DNA of 64,000 nt from Alphaproteobacteria bacterium (lineage in GTDB: Bacteria > Pseudomonadota > Alphaproteobacteria > Bin95): positions 186,001 to 250,000 of the forward strand of contig JACKII010000004.1 of the NCBI GenBank assembly GCA_020638555.1. The letters are read 5' to 3'. Shown piece after piece: positions 51,025 to 59,897 of the stretch. A model generated the notes under the pieces. That model was given only the letters and a program-made list of their open reading frames with translations. It had not been told where the DNA came from and did not search any database. Positions within the stretch are counted from its first letter, which is position 1; each line of letters begins with the position of its first letter. The translations under genes and the position numbers were made by a program.

Positions 51025-52902
51025 ATGAGCCGCCGCCCCTCCAGCCTGCACCGCCGTTCGGCAAAGCCGCCGCCGCTGGCGGTGGTCGGCTCGCAGATCG
51101 ACCAGGAAGAAGAGTTGTTCGGCCGCGCGTTCGACCCGTTCGTGATCCGCCGCTTCCTCGCCTATCTGAAGCCCTACCGCCGCCGCATCTACTGGGCGCT
51201 GGCGGCGATCCTGCTGTTCACGGTCACCCAGTTGATCGTGCCGCTGGTGGTCAAGGCCGCCATCGACCGGGCGCTGGCCGCCGACATGCCGGACCCGGAC
51301 CTGCTGCACCTGTTCGTCGGCCTGTTCTTCGCCGTGGTGACGCTGAACTTCGTCGGCAATCACGTGATGGAGATCATCATCGCCCGCACCGCCCAGAACC
51401 TGCTGTTCGACCTGCGCCGGGCCATGTACGCGCATCTCCAGGTCGTCTCGCTCGGCTTCATGGACAAGACCGAGGTCGGCCGGCTGATGAGCCGGTTGCA
51501 GGGCGACGTTGCCGCCTTGCAGGAGTTCCTCGAGTCCTCGATCTTCGCCATAGGCGATATCGTGCTGCTGTTCGGCATCATCGCCGTGCTGTTGAGCCTC
51601 GACCCGACGCTGGGGGCGCTGGCGCTCTGCGTCGTGCCGCTGCTGTTCGTCGTGCGCATGGTCTGGCTGCCGCTTGCCCGCAAGGCGTTCACGGCGGCAC
51701 GCGAGGCCTCCAGCCGCGTCAACGGCGCGCTGGCGGAGAACGTGCACGGCATCCGCGCCATCCAGCAATTGCGGCGCGAGGCGGTGAATTTCGACCTGTT
51801 CGAGGAGAAAGCCCGCGCCAACCTGCTGACGCATCTGCGCGCCTCGAAATTCACCAATGTCATGATCCCCATCGTCGACGTGCTGACCGGCTCGGCCATG
51901 GCCATCGTCGTGGTGGTCGGCGGCACGATGGTGCTGGGTGGCTCGCTCGAAATCGGCGTGATGGTGGCCTTCCTGTTCTACGTGCAGCGCTTTTTCGACC
52001 CGATCCGCTCGCTGACCCTGCAATACTCGACCATGCAGCGCGCCATGGCGAGCGGCCACCGCATTTTCGAGGTGATGGACGTGGAGATCGACGTCCAGGA
52101 CGCCGCCGACGCCGTCGCGCCGGAGCGCATCGACGGCAGCGTGGAGTTCGAACACGTCACGTTCGGCTACGAGCCGAACCTGCCGATCCTGAAGGATATT
52201 TCCTTCCGCGTCGCGCCGGGCGAGACCGTGGCTCTGGTCGGCCCGACCGGCAGCGGCAAGACCTCGATCACCGCCCTCTTGCACCGCTTCTACGACGTGT
52301 GGCAAGGCGCGGTGAAGCTGGGCGGATACGACGTCCGCGCCGTCACGCAAGCGAGCCTCGGCCGTCACATCGCCATGGTGCTGCAGGAGCCGTTCCTGTT
52401 CTCGGCCACGGTCGAGGAGAACATCCGCTACGCCAAGTCCGGTGCCCCCCTGGACGAGGTGATCGCCGCGGCCAAGGCGGTGGGCGCGCACGACTTCATC
52501 ATGCGCCTGGAGCACGGCTACCAGACGGAATTGAACCAGCGCGCCGCGAATTTGAGCTTGGGCCAGCGCCAGTTGGTCAGCTTCGCCCGCGCCCTGGTGG
52601 CCGACGCCAGCGTGCTGGTGCTGGACGAGGCAACGGCCAACATCGACAGCTACACCGAACTGGAGATCCAGCGCGCCCTGAAGCGGTTGTTGGAAGGCCG
52701 CACCGCCATCGTCATCGCCCATCGCCTGGCAACGATCCGCGGCGCCGACCGCATCATCGTCCTGAACCAGGGCGAAATCGTCGAACAGGGCACCCACACC
52801 AGCCTGATGGCCGCCGAGGGCTTGTATGCGCGGCTCTACCGCCTCAACTACGCCAGCTTCGACGACATCCCGGAGGACGAGATTGCGCGGGCGATGGAGT
52901 GA
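51025..52902 (+). CDS. ABC exporter half-transporter, canonical ATP site
   Basis: This 625-residue partner of the preceding half has its membrane domain at about residues 50-340 and Walker A VGPTGSGKTS. The signature is unusual, LSLGQRQ (510-516). Walker B is VLVLDEATANID, with Asp534 and the catalytic Glu535. The canonical ATP site would pair this Walker B with the LSGGQ of the first half; the degenerate site pairs Asp538 there with LSLGQ here. The two genes are thus complementary halves of one exporter, although a repeat now separates them. Confidence 0.93.
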   Translation: MSRRPSSLHRRSAKPPPLAVVGSQIDQEEELFGRAFDPFVIRRFLAYLKPYRRRIYWALAAILLFTVTQLIVPLVVKAAIDRALAADMPDPDLLHLFVGLFFAVVTLNFVGNHVMEIIIARTAQNLLFDLRRAMYAHLQVVSLGFMDKTEVGRLMSRLQGDVAALQEFLESSIFAIGDIVLLFGIIAVLLSLDPTLGALALCVVPLLFVVRMVWLPLARKAFTAAREASSRVNGALAENVHGIRAIQQLRREAVNFDLFEEKARANLLTHLRASKFTNVMIPIVDVLTGSAMAIVVVVGGTMVLGGSLEIGVMVAFLFYVQRFFDPIRSLTLQYSTMQRAMASGHRIFEVMDVEIDVQDAADAVAPERIDGSVEFEHVTFGYEPNLPILKDISFRVAPGETVALVGPTGSGKTSITALLHRFYDVWQGAVKLGGYDVRAVTQASLGRHIAMVLQEPFLFSATVEENIRYAKSGAPLDEVIAAAKAVGAHDFIMRLEHGYQTELNQRAANLSLGQRQLVSFARALVADASVLVLDEATANIDSYTELEIQRALKRLLEGRTAIVIAHRLATIRGADRIIVLNQGEIVEQGTHTSLMAAEGLYARLYRLNYASFDDIPEDEIARAME

Positions 52903-54069
52903 GGGGATGGGGCAGGAACCACCACAACGGTATATAAGCAATTGACACATTCTTTATCAATTTCATTGAATGTGGTAATAAATTAATTTGCCGGGTGGAA
53001 AAAATTCGATAATCATTATAGACTAAACATTGGTGACTTTATATCATCATTGGTTGGGCAGTTCCGCTGGCCGCCATTTGGGCCAAACGCAATTTGATCG
53101 AACAGGCTTGATCAATCTGCTGCTGCAACCGCTTTCTTCACACGAACTCTTTAACTTTTTTGTAGGAGGCTGGTTTGATGCTGCTTATCGCAACGATATC
53201 GTGGTGGTTCTGGTTTGTTATATCCGCCGGATTTGGGTGGAATAGCGCGTGACGCAGCTTCTGGCTCTGCAAGCGGTAAAACTGAAGCTTAAACCGATTG
53301 CAAAGAAGAAAGAAGGGTGGACTTGGCTGAAATAACTGCCGCTTCAATGCAAATCGACGAAGAACAGATAGCTCACACACTATTCCGTCGCAGTGCTGCG
53401 CCTTCGCGGTCGCAGATCCGATGCCCATCCTGATTTCGACCCAAATATTCCTGCTGGAGTTGGCGGCTGAAAGGTCAAGCGTGGCAACGGCGCTGGAATT
53501 GATGACATTCCAAAAGGCATCCGATTGGCCAAGCGTATTTACCTCGAGGCGGGGGGCGCAGAACAGCACACGCTTGACGCCTGACGAGATGCCGGACATA
53601 CACATCCAGCGCTTTTGATTGTCGGATGATTTAATGCACCGACGAAATGTATATTAAATCGAATGGTGGAACGACATCCTCAAGTCGAGAGATTACAGCA
53701 AGAATTTCGACTGGATATGGTGAACAATCAAATCCATTATTACAAGAAGCAACAACCGCGGGCGGCATTTGCCTAACCCCACAACAACATGCCGCCCTAC
53801 ATCGCCCTCTCTTCTGGAAATTTCTGATCAACGATCTGGTTTCCCTCAACAACACCTGCCCGCAGATACCCTTTAACCCAATTCATGAGGCCCTTGTGCA
53901 CGGACGATAAATCGCGACGCCAAGCGTGCCGGTCGGACGATGAGTCATGGCACCTTTCTCGGCCAAAGCCCGCCAGTAGCACATGCATCCTCCGCACTAA
54001 GTTCATTCTTGACGCCGCCCGCGTCCTCCCCTGCCATAGCACCCACGCAGAGAGAGGACGCGCCGCCCC
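52903..54069. other. AT-rich, gene-poor island
   Basis: These 1,167 bases differ sharply from the rest of the window in base composition, for example AATGTGGTAATAAATTAATT near the left end. Open frames are short and unlike known families. The longest is 155 codons on the minus strand (53138-53605), and others lie at 53647-53910 (plus) and 53631-53855 (minus). None shows GC-skewed codon use like the neighbours. The one compelling element is the hydrophobic microprotein ORF at 53178. The island may be degraded foreign DNA. Confidence 0.6.
53178..53252 (+). CDS. Putative 24-residue hydrophobic microprotein
   Basis: A near-perfect Shine-Dalgarno AGGAGG (53164-53169) stands eight bases before ATG 53178. 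The frame runs to TGA 53250-53252. The peptide begins MLLIATISWWFWFVISAGFG and is almost wholly hydrophobic with four tryptophans, so it would form a single membrane helix. Size and character resemble small membrane proteins and type I toxin peptides. No antitoxin RNA is evident. It was found by eye in an AT-rich island and could be chance, but the Shine-Dalgarno and composition favour a real product. Confidence 0.45.
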   Translation: MLLIATISWWFWFVISAGFGWNSA

Positions 54070-56100
54070 ATGACCAACCATCTCGCCATCCGCATCACCG
54101 ACCGCCGTCCATTCGCCGAGGGCGAGGCGTTCGGCTATGTCGGGCCCTATGAGCGTCTGACCGGCCGCGTCCACCACACGGTCGACCCGGCCGCCGCCGC
54201 CCAGGCCGGCGTCACCGACATCGCGCTCGCGGAGACCGGCGCGGACGGCCTCGTGCACTTCGCCCAGGATGTCTGCATTCTGAAGCCCGCCGACATGCGG
54301 CTCGGCAACCGGCGGCTGTTTTTCGACTGGGGCAATCGCGGCAACAAGCGGATGTTGCAGTATTTCAACGACGCCCTGCACTCCAACGACCCGATCTCGC
54401 AAGACCACGCCGGCAACGGCTTCCTGATGCGGCGGGGCTACACCGTGGTGTTCGGCTCCTGGCAGGGCGACCTGCTGCCGGGCGACGGGCGCATGCTGCT
54501 GGACCTGCCGAAAGCCCGGAACCCGGACGGCTCCCCGGTCACCGGCCTGGTGCGCACCGAGTTCATCGCCAACGCGCCGGGCGTCACCACCTTCACCCTG
54601 TCCGGCCGCGGCTCGACCCGCTCGCACCCGGCGGTGTCGCTCGACACCTCGAAGGCGCAGCTCACCCGGCGGCGCTATGCCATGGACTGGCGCGAGCCGG
54701 TGCCGGCCGCAGACTGGATGTTCGCACGCTGGGACCATGCCGGCGGCCTCGATGGTCTCGGCGCCGACCGGGGGCTGGTGGTAAGCGACACCCACATCCA
54801 CCTGCCCGGCGGCTTCGAGCCCGGCTGGATCTACGAACTGGTCTATGAGGCGCGCGACCCGCTGGTCATGGGCCTCGGCCATGTGGCGGTGCGCGACCTG
54901 GTGGGGTTCCTCAAATACGGCGCCCGCGATGCGGACGGGCAGGAAAACCCGCTCGGCCCCCAGGGCAGCATCGAGAAGGCCTATGGCTATGGCCGCTCGC
55001 AGACCGGGCGCTGCATCCGCGACTTTATCTGGCGCGGCTTCAACGCCGACCATGAGAACCGCCGCGTGTTCGACGGGCTGATGCCGCACGTCTCCGGCGC
55101 GGGCGGCAAATGGCTGAACCAGCGCTTCGCCAACGCCGTCGTCGCCGGCGGCCAGAGCCACGAGGACCATTACTGCCCGGCCGACCGCTTCCCCTTCGCC
55201 TATGCTGAGTGCACGGATCACAACACCGGCCGCACCGACGCCATCCTGAAACGGCCGGAGACAGACCCGCTGGTGATCCACACCCAGACCGCGACCGAAT
55301 ACTGGCAGCGCCGCGGCTCGCTGGTGCACACGGACACGCACGGCAACGACCTGGCCGAGCCGGCGGGCGTGCGCATCTATCATTGGTCCTCGACCCAGCA
55401 CACCGCCGACCCCAGGCAGGAACGGCCGCGCAAGGCCGTGACCGACCATTATCTGAACGTCACCCAGACCAGCATGCTGTTCCGCGCCCACCTGGACGCG
55501 CTCGACAAATGGGCGACCCATGGCGAGGAGCCGCCGCCGTCGCGGCATCCGAAGCGCGCCGACGGCACCCTGGTCGCCATGGACGCGTGGCGGGCGCAAT
55601 TCCCCGCCATCCCCGGCGCCACGGTGCCGCGCGAGCCGAACCCCCTGCCCCATCTGGACTTCGGCCCGGACGAGGCCCAGGGCGTGCTGGCGCAGGAGCC
55701 GCCGACAGTGCTGGACGAGCGCGCCTATGCGGTGCTGGTGCCGGCGGTGGATGCGGACGGCAACGACGTCGCCGGCGTGCGCTGCCCGATGGTGGCCGCG
55801 CCGCTCGGCACCTATACCGGCTGGAACATCCGCGCCCGCGGCTTCGGCCAGGGGGCGATGCACGAATTCTCCGGCGGCTACATCCCCCTGCCGGAGGACG
55901 AAGAGGTGCGCGCCGCGACCGGTGATTCGCGCCTTTCCGTCATCGGCCGCTATGGCACCGCGGCCGGCTATGTCGCCGCCATTGAACGCGCCGCCCGCGA
56001 ACTGGTGGCCCAGCGCCTGATGCTGGAGGAGGACGTGGCGCGGTGCGTTCTGCGTGCGGCCGATTGGTGCCGACCACTGCACGACGTGAAATTGCCCTGA
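54070..56100 (+). CDS. Large alpha/beta hydrolase domain protein (Abhydrolase_10 type)
   Basis: This 676-residue protein opens with RPFAEGEAFGYVGPYERLTG and has a likely nucleophile Ser310 in AYGYGRSQTGRCIRDFIW, typical of this large hydrolase family. Other landmarks are NRGNKRMLQYFNDAL, DTHIHLPGGFEPGWIYELVY and the C-terminal FSGGYIPLPEDEEVRAATGD. No signal peptide is visible. Members are largely uncharacterised and probably hydrolyse esters or amides. It lies between the AT-rich island and the Liv-type locus and could release the acid imported or activated there, but that is inference. Confidence 0.8.
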   Translation: MTNHLAIRITDRRPFAEGEAFGYVGPYERLTGRVHHTVDPAAAAQAGVTDIALAETGADGLVHFAQDVCILKPADMRLGNRRLFFDWGNRGNKRMLQYFNDALHSNDPISQDHAGNGFLMRRGYTVVFGSWQGDLLPGDGRMLLDLPKARNPDGSPVTGLVRTEFIANAPGVTTFTLSGRGSTRSHPAVSLDTSKAQLTRRRYAMDWREPVPAADWMFARWDHAGGLDGLGADRGLVVSDTHIHLPGGFEPGWIYELVYEARDPLVMGLGHVAVRDLVGFLKYGARDADGQENPLGPQGSIEKAYGYGRSQTGRCIRDFIWRGFNADHENRRVFDGLMPHVSGAGGKWLNQRFANAVVAGGQSHEDHYCPADRFPFAYAECTDHNTGRTDAILKRPETDPLVIHTQTATEYWQRRGSLVHTDTHGNDLAEPAGVRIYHWSSTQHTADPRQERPRKAVTDHYLNVTQTSMLFRAHLDALDKWATHGEEPPPSRHPKRADGTLVAMDAWRAQFPAIPGATVPREPNPLPHLDFGPDEAQGVLAQEPPTVLDERAYAVLVPAVDADGNDVAGVRCPMVAAPLGTYTGWNIRARGFGQGAMHEFSGGYIPLPEDEEVRAATGDSRLSVIGRYGTAAGYVAAIERAARELVAQRLMLEEDVARCVLRAADWCRPLHDVKLP

Positions 56101-56135
56101 AGCCCGGAACCGCAGCGCCGGCAAAACGCCCGTGC

Positions 56136-56164
56136 TTGCAGTGGTATGCGACCAAAGGCTATAC
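56136..56164 (+). promoter_or_regulatory. Putative sigma-70 promoter of the Liv-type locus
   Basis: TTGCAG and CTATAC are separated by 17 bases, about 125 bases before the livG start codon. The leader in between contains an AT-rich patch (GAAACGGGAAAAACCC). Confidence 0.4.
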
Positions 56165-56288
56165 GGAGACCGCCAAATGCGAGCCCGTGGCTTTTTTGTG
56201 ATTGCAAGAAACGGGAAAAACCCTAGGCTTCGCGGCAATCAATCAGGGTTCCAAAGTGCCCGCACTCGTCTGGAGGACAACGCAGATC

Positions 56289-57074
56289 ATGGTAGAGCCC
56301 AACGGGCACGACTCGATTTTGAGCGTGCGCGGTGTGTCGAAATTTTTCGGCGGCGTCCGCGCAAACAATGATGTCAGTATAGAAGTACCGCGCGGAAAGA
56401 TCTTTGCCATTATCGGCCCCAATGGCGCCGGTAAGACATCCTTGCTGAACATGATCAGTGGTTTCTATGTCCCGGATGCGGGCGAAATCACCTTCAACAG
56501 CAAAAAGATCTCCGGCCTGAAGCCGAGCGAGATCGCGCGGCAAGGCATCGCCCGCACGTTCCAGAACATCGCCCTGTTCCGCGGCATGTCCGTGTTGCAG
56601 AACATGATGCTGGGACGGCACGTGCTGATGAAGACCAGCGTCCTCTCCTCCTTCGTCTATTGGGGCGCGGCCCAGCGCGAAGAAGTCGCCCACCGCGAAA
56701 AGGTCGAGGAGTTGATCGACTTCCTCCGCCTGAACGACCTGCGCAAGGCCCCGACGGGCGAGCTGGCCTATGGTCTGCAAAAACGCGTCGAGCTGGGCCG
56801 GGCGCTGGCGGCGGAGCCGGACCTGCTGCTGCTGGACGAGCCCATGGCCGGCATGAACCAGGAAGAGAAAGAGGACATGGTGCGCTATGTCCTCGACATC
56901 GCCGAGCAACGCGGCACCACCATTGTGCTGATCGAGCACGACATGGGCGTGGTCATGGACATTTCCGACCATATCGCCGTGCTGGACCAGGGCGAGAAAA
57001 TCGCCGACGGCACGCCGGACGAGGTCCGCGCCAATCCGCGCGTGATCGAAGCCTATCTCGGCGCCGGACACTAG
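56289..57074 (+). CDS. livG: LivG-type ABC transporter ATP-binding protein
   Basis: ATG 56289 follows GGAGGA and gives 261 residues; the frame is open upstream to 56202. Walker A is GPNGAGKT (43-50), then the family-typical GIARTFQNIALFRGMSVLQNM. The signature is weak (AYGLQKRVELGRALA instead of LSGGQ). Walker B is LLLLDEPMAGMN, and the switch histidine lies in VLIEHDMGVVMD. It energises uptake through LivH/LivM. The acyl-CoA synthetase gene follows after 16 bases. Confidence 0.93.
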   Translation: MVEPNGHDSILSVRGVSKFFGGVRANNDVSIEVPRGKIFAIIGPNGAGKTSLLNMISGFYVPDAGEITFNSKKISGLKPSEIARQGIARTFQNIALFRGMSVLQNMMLGRHVLMKTSVLSSFVYWGAAQREEVAHREKVEELIDFLRLNDLRKAPTGELAYGLQKRVELGRALAAEPDLLLLDEPMAGMNQEEKEDMVRYVLDIAEQRGTTIVLIEHDMGVVMDISDHIAVLDQGEKIADGTPDEVRANPRVIEAYLGAGH

Positions 57075-57090
57075 GGAGGGCTTTCGGAGC

Positions 57091-58983
57091 ATGGCTGCTC
57101 GCGAGGAAACGCTGCCGGGGCTGATGCTGCGCAATGCGCAGGTACGGCCGGCCAAATCGGCAATGCGCGAAAAGGATCTGGGCATCTGGCGGACCTATAC
57201 CTGGGCCGACTATGCGCGGGAGGTGACGGAATTCGCCGACGGGCTGGCGGCACTGGGCTTCGGTGCCGGCGACAAGTTGGTGGTGATCGGCGACAACCGC
57301 CCCCGTCTCTACTGGGCGCAGGTCGCGGCCCAGGGGCTGGGCGGCGCGGCGGTGCCGATCTATCAGGACTCGATCGCATCGGAAATGGCCTTCGTCCTGG
57401 CCGACGCCGACACCAAGGTGATCGTCGCCGAGGATCAGGAACAGGTCGACAAGGTGCTGTCGATCAAGGACCAGGTGCCCAGTCTGGAATGCCTGATCTA
57501 TGACGACAGCCGCGGCCTCCTGAACTACACGGACCCGCTGTTGCGCTCGTTCGAGGCGGTGCAGGAAGCGGGACGCGGCCAGGCCGGCGCCTTTGCGAAA
57601 AGCGTCGACGGGCTCGACCCCGATACGATTGCGCTGATGAGCTACACGTCCGGCACCACCGGCAAGCCCAAGGGCGTGATGCTCTCGCACCGCAATCTGG
57701 TGGAAACCGCGAAAATCTTCGTCGCCAACGAGGATGTGCGCGAAAGCGACGACTTTCTCTCCTACCTGCCGATGGCATGGGTGGGCGAGAGCATGTACGG
57801 CCTGACGGTGGCGTTGCTGGTCGGCTGCTGCGCCAACTGCCCGGAAAGCCCGGAAACGCTGGAACGCGACCTGCGCGAGCTGGGGCCGACCGGCTTCATC
57901 GCCTCGCCGCGGGGCTGGGAGACCATTCTCTCGCAATTGCAGGTCAAGGCGAACGATACCGCCGGCGTCAAGCGCTGGTTCTACGAGACCTTCCGCGCCG
58001 CCGCCGTTGCCGGCGAACTGGCCAAGGCGGAAGGTCGGTCGGCCGGCGCGATGAACGGCCTGATGCGCTGGCTCGGCGAATTCTTCGTCTACGGCCCGGT
58101 GCGCGACCAGATCGGCCTGCGCCGGGCGCGCTGGTGCTATACCGGCGGTGCGCCGCTCGGCCATGACACGTTCCGCTTTTTCCGCGCCATCGGCATCAAC
58201 CTGAAACAGGTCTACGGCTCGACCGAGGTTTCGGGCCTGGTGTCGATCCAGCCGGACAACAAGGTGAACCCCGATACGGTCGGCCCGCCCTGCCCCGGCA
58301 TCGAGGTCAAGATCGCCGACAACGGCGAAATCCTGATCAAGTCCGACGGCGTGTTCAAAGGCTATTACAAGCGCGAGGACGCCACGGCCGAGGCCTTCAC
58401 CGGCGACGGCTATTTCAAGACCGGCGACGCCGGCATTCTCGACGAGAAGCGGGGCGACCTGCTGGTGATCGACCGCGCCAAGGATGTCGGCAAGATGGCC
58501 GATGGCACGGCGTTCGCGCCGCAGTTCATCGAAAGCAAGCTGAAATTCTCGCCCTATATCTCGGAGGCGGTTTCGTTCGGCGACGGGCGGGCCTTCGTCT
58601 CGGTCATGATCGCCATCGACCAGGCCACCGTCGGCAACTGGGCGGAAAAGAACGGCATTCCCTATACCAACTATGCCGACCTCAGCCAGAAGCCGGAAGT
58701 GCGCGAGCTGATTTCGAACGAAATCGGCCGCGTCAACGCCACCCTGCCGGATGCGGTGCGGGTGAAGCGTTTCCTGCTGCTGGCCAAGGATCTCGACGCG
58801 GACGATGCGGAAGTGACACGCACGCGCAAGCTGCGCCGCAGCTATATCGCAGAGCGCTATGCCCCCGTGATCGCCGCCTTCTACGGCAACCAGACCGAGG
58901 TGGATTTGCGCACCGAAGTCACCTTCGAAGACGGCCGGCGCAGTCATGTGGACGCGCGCCTGCTGATCCAGGACGCGGCTTAA
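57091..58983 (+). CDS. Long-chain-type AMP-binding acyl-CoA synthetase
   Basis: This 630-residue adenylate-forming enzyme has the P-loop SYTSGTTGKPKGVMLSH at about residues 183-199, then YLPMAWVGESMYG, VYGSTEVSG and the hinge region GDAGILDEKRGDLLVIDRAK. The FAA1-type C-terminal part is PQFIESKLKFSPYISEAVSFG. It converts a carboxylic acid, ATP and CoA to an acyl-CoA. Its place between livG and livH suggests that the imported substrate is a carboxylate trapped as its CoA ester. Confidence 0.93.
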   Translation: MAAREETLPGLMLRNAQVRPAKSAMREKDLGIWRTYTWADYAREVTEFADGLAALGFGAGDKLVVIGDNRPRLYWAQVAAQGLGGAAVPIYQDSIASEMAFVLADADTKVIVAEDQEQVDKVLSIKDQVPSLECLIYDDSRGLLNYTDPLLRSFEAVQEAGRGQAGAFAKSVDGLDPDTIALMSYTSGTTGKPKGVMLSHRNLVETAKIFVANEDVRESDDFLSYLPMAWVGESMYGLTVALLVGCCANCPESPETLERDLRELGPTGFIASPRGWETILSQLQVKANDTAGVKRWFYETFRAAAVAGELAKAEGRSAGAMNGLMRWLGEFFVYGPVRDQIGLRRARWCYTGGAPLGHDTFRFFRAIGINLKQVYGSTEVSGLVSIQPDNKVNPDTVGPPCPGIEVKIADNGEILIKSDGVFKGYYKREDATAEAFTGDGYFKTGDAGILDEKRGDLLVIDRAKDVGKMADGTAFAPQFIESKLKFSPYISEAVSFGDGRAFVSVMIAIDQATVGNWAEKNGIPYTNYADLSQKPEVRELISNEIGRVNATLPDAVRVKRFLLLAKDLDADDAEVTRTRKLRRSYIAERYAPVIAAFYGNQTEVDLRTEVTFEDGRRSHVDARLLIQDAA

Positions 58984-58995
58984 GGGAGCGCACAA

Positions 58996-59892
58996 ATGAA
59001 TCCGGAATTGGAATTTGCGATCTCGCTGGTGGCGGAAGGCACGCTGACCGGCCTGATGTATTCGCTGATCGCGCTCGGCTTCGTGCTGATCTACAAATCG
59101 ACCGACGCCATCAACTTTGCCCAGGGCGAGTTCGTCATGATCGCCGCCATTGTCGTGGCCGGCTGCATCGATTGGTTCGGCTTCCCCTTGCTGGTGGCCG
59201 TCCTGATCGGCTTCCTGTTCATGGTCGTGTTCGGCATGGGGCTGGAACGGTTCGTGCTGCGACCCATGATCGGCATGCCGATCGTCTCCATCATCATGGC
59301 GACCATCGGCCTGGCCTTCTTCCTGCGCGGTTTCGGCCCGCTGGTCTTCGGGGCCGCACCGACAACCATCAACCTGCCGATCCCCGATAGCCCGATTTTC
59401 TGGGGTCCGCTCTACCTGAAACCGATCATGCTGGTCGGTGCCGGCATCAGCATCCTGTTCCTGCTGGCGTTCGGCTGGTTCTTCCTCAAATCGCGTGCCG
59501 GCGTCGCCATGCGCGCGGTGGCGGACAGCCACCAGGTCTCGATGGCGATGGGCATCAACGTGGAACGGTTCTTCGCCGTCGCCTGGATCACCGCCGGCAT
59601 CGTCGCGCTGCTGGGCGGCCTGGTCTGGGGCAACATGATCGGCGTCGATACCCAGCTGGCGCTGGTGGGCCTGAAAGTGTTCCCGGTCGTGATCCTGGGC
59701 GGCCTCGACTCGATTATCGGCGTGGTCGTCGGCGGCATCATTGTCGGCGTGGTCGAAGCGCTGACCTCCGGCTTTATCGACCCGATGGTCGGCGGCGGCA
59801 TGAAGGACTTCGCCCCGTATGTCTTGATGATCGTCATGCTGATGATCCGCCCCTACGGCATTTTCGGCCGCCGCCTGATCGAGAGGATCTAA
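58996..59892 (+). CDS. livH: LivH-type branched-chain ABC permease
   Basis: This 298-residue inner-membrane permease has about eight helices. GTLTGLMYSLIALGFVLIYK and TDAINFAQGEFVMIAA are the typical LivH opening, GVAMRAVADSHQVSMAMGIN the coupling loop for the ATPases, and VVILGGLDSIIGVVVGGI the late segment. It starts 12 bases after the synthetase gene and is followed by livM after five bases, so the locus is a tight operon. Confidence 0.95.
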   Translation: MNPELEFAISLVAEGTLTGLMYSLIALGFVLIYKSTDAINFAQGEFVMIAAIVVAGCIDWFGFPLLVAVLIGFLFMVVFGMGLERFVLRPMIGMPIVSIIMATIGLAFFLRGFGPLVFGAAPTTINLPIPDSPIFWGPLYLKPIMLVGAGISILFLLAFGWFFLKSRAGVAMRAVADSHQVSMAMGINVERFFAVAWITAGIVALLGGLVWGNMIGVDTQLALVGLKVFPVVILGGLDSIIGVVVGGIIVGVVEALTSGFIDPMVGGGMKDFAPYVLMIVMLMIRPYGIFGRRLIERI

Positions 59893-59897
59893 GACCA

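Noticed and set aside
53138..53605. A 155-codon minus-strand frame in the AT-rich island
   Set aside because: No recognisable domain, no clear Shine-Dalgarno and atypical composition. It overlaps the better supported microprotein on the other strand.
53797..53910. A minus-strand stretch (LMNWVKGYLRAGVVEG) that loosely recalls group II intron reverse transcriptases
   Set aside because: It is short, no YADD motif or intron structure is visible, and no coherent coding sequence continues on either side.
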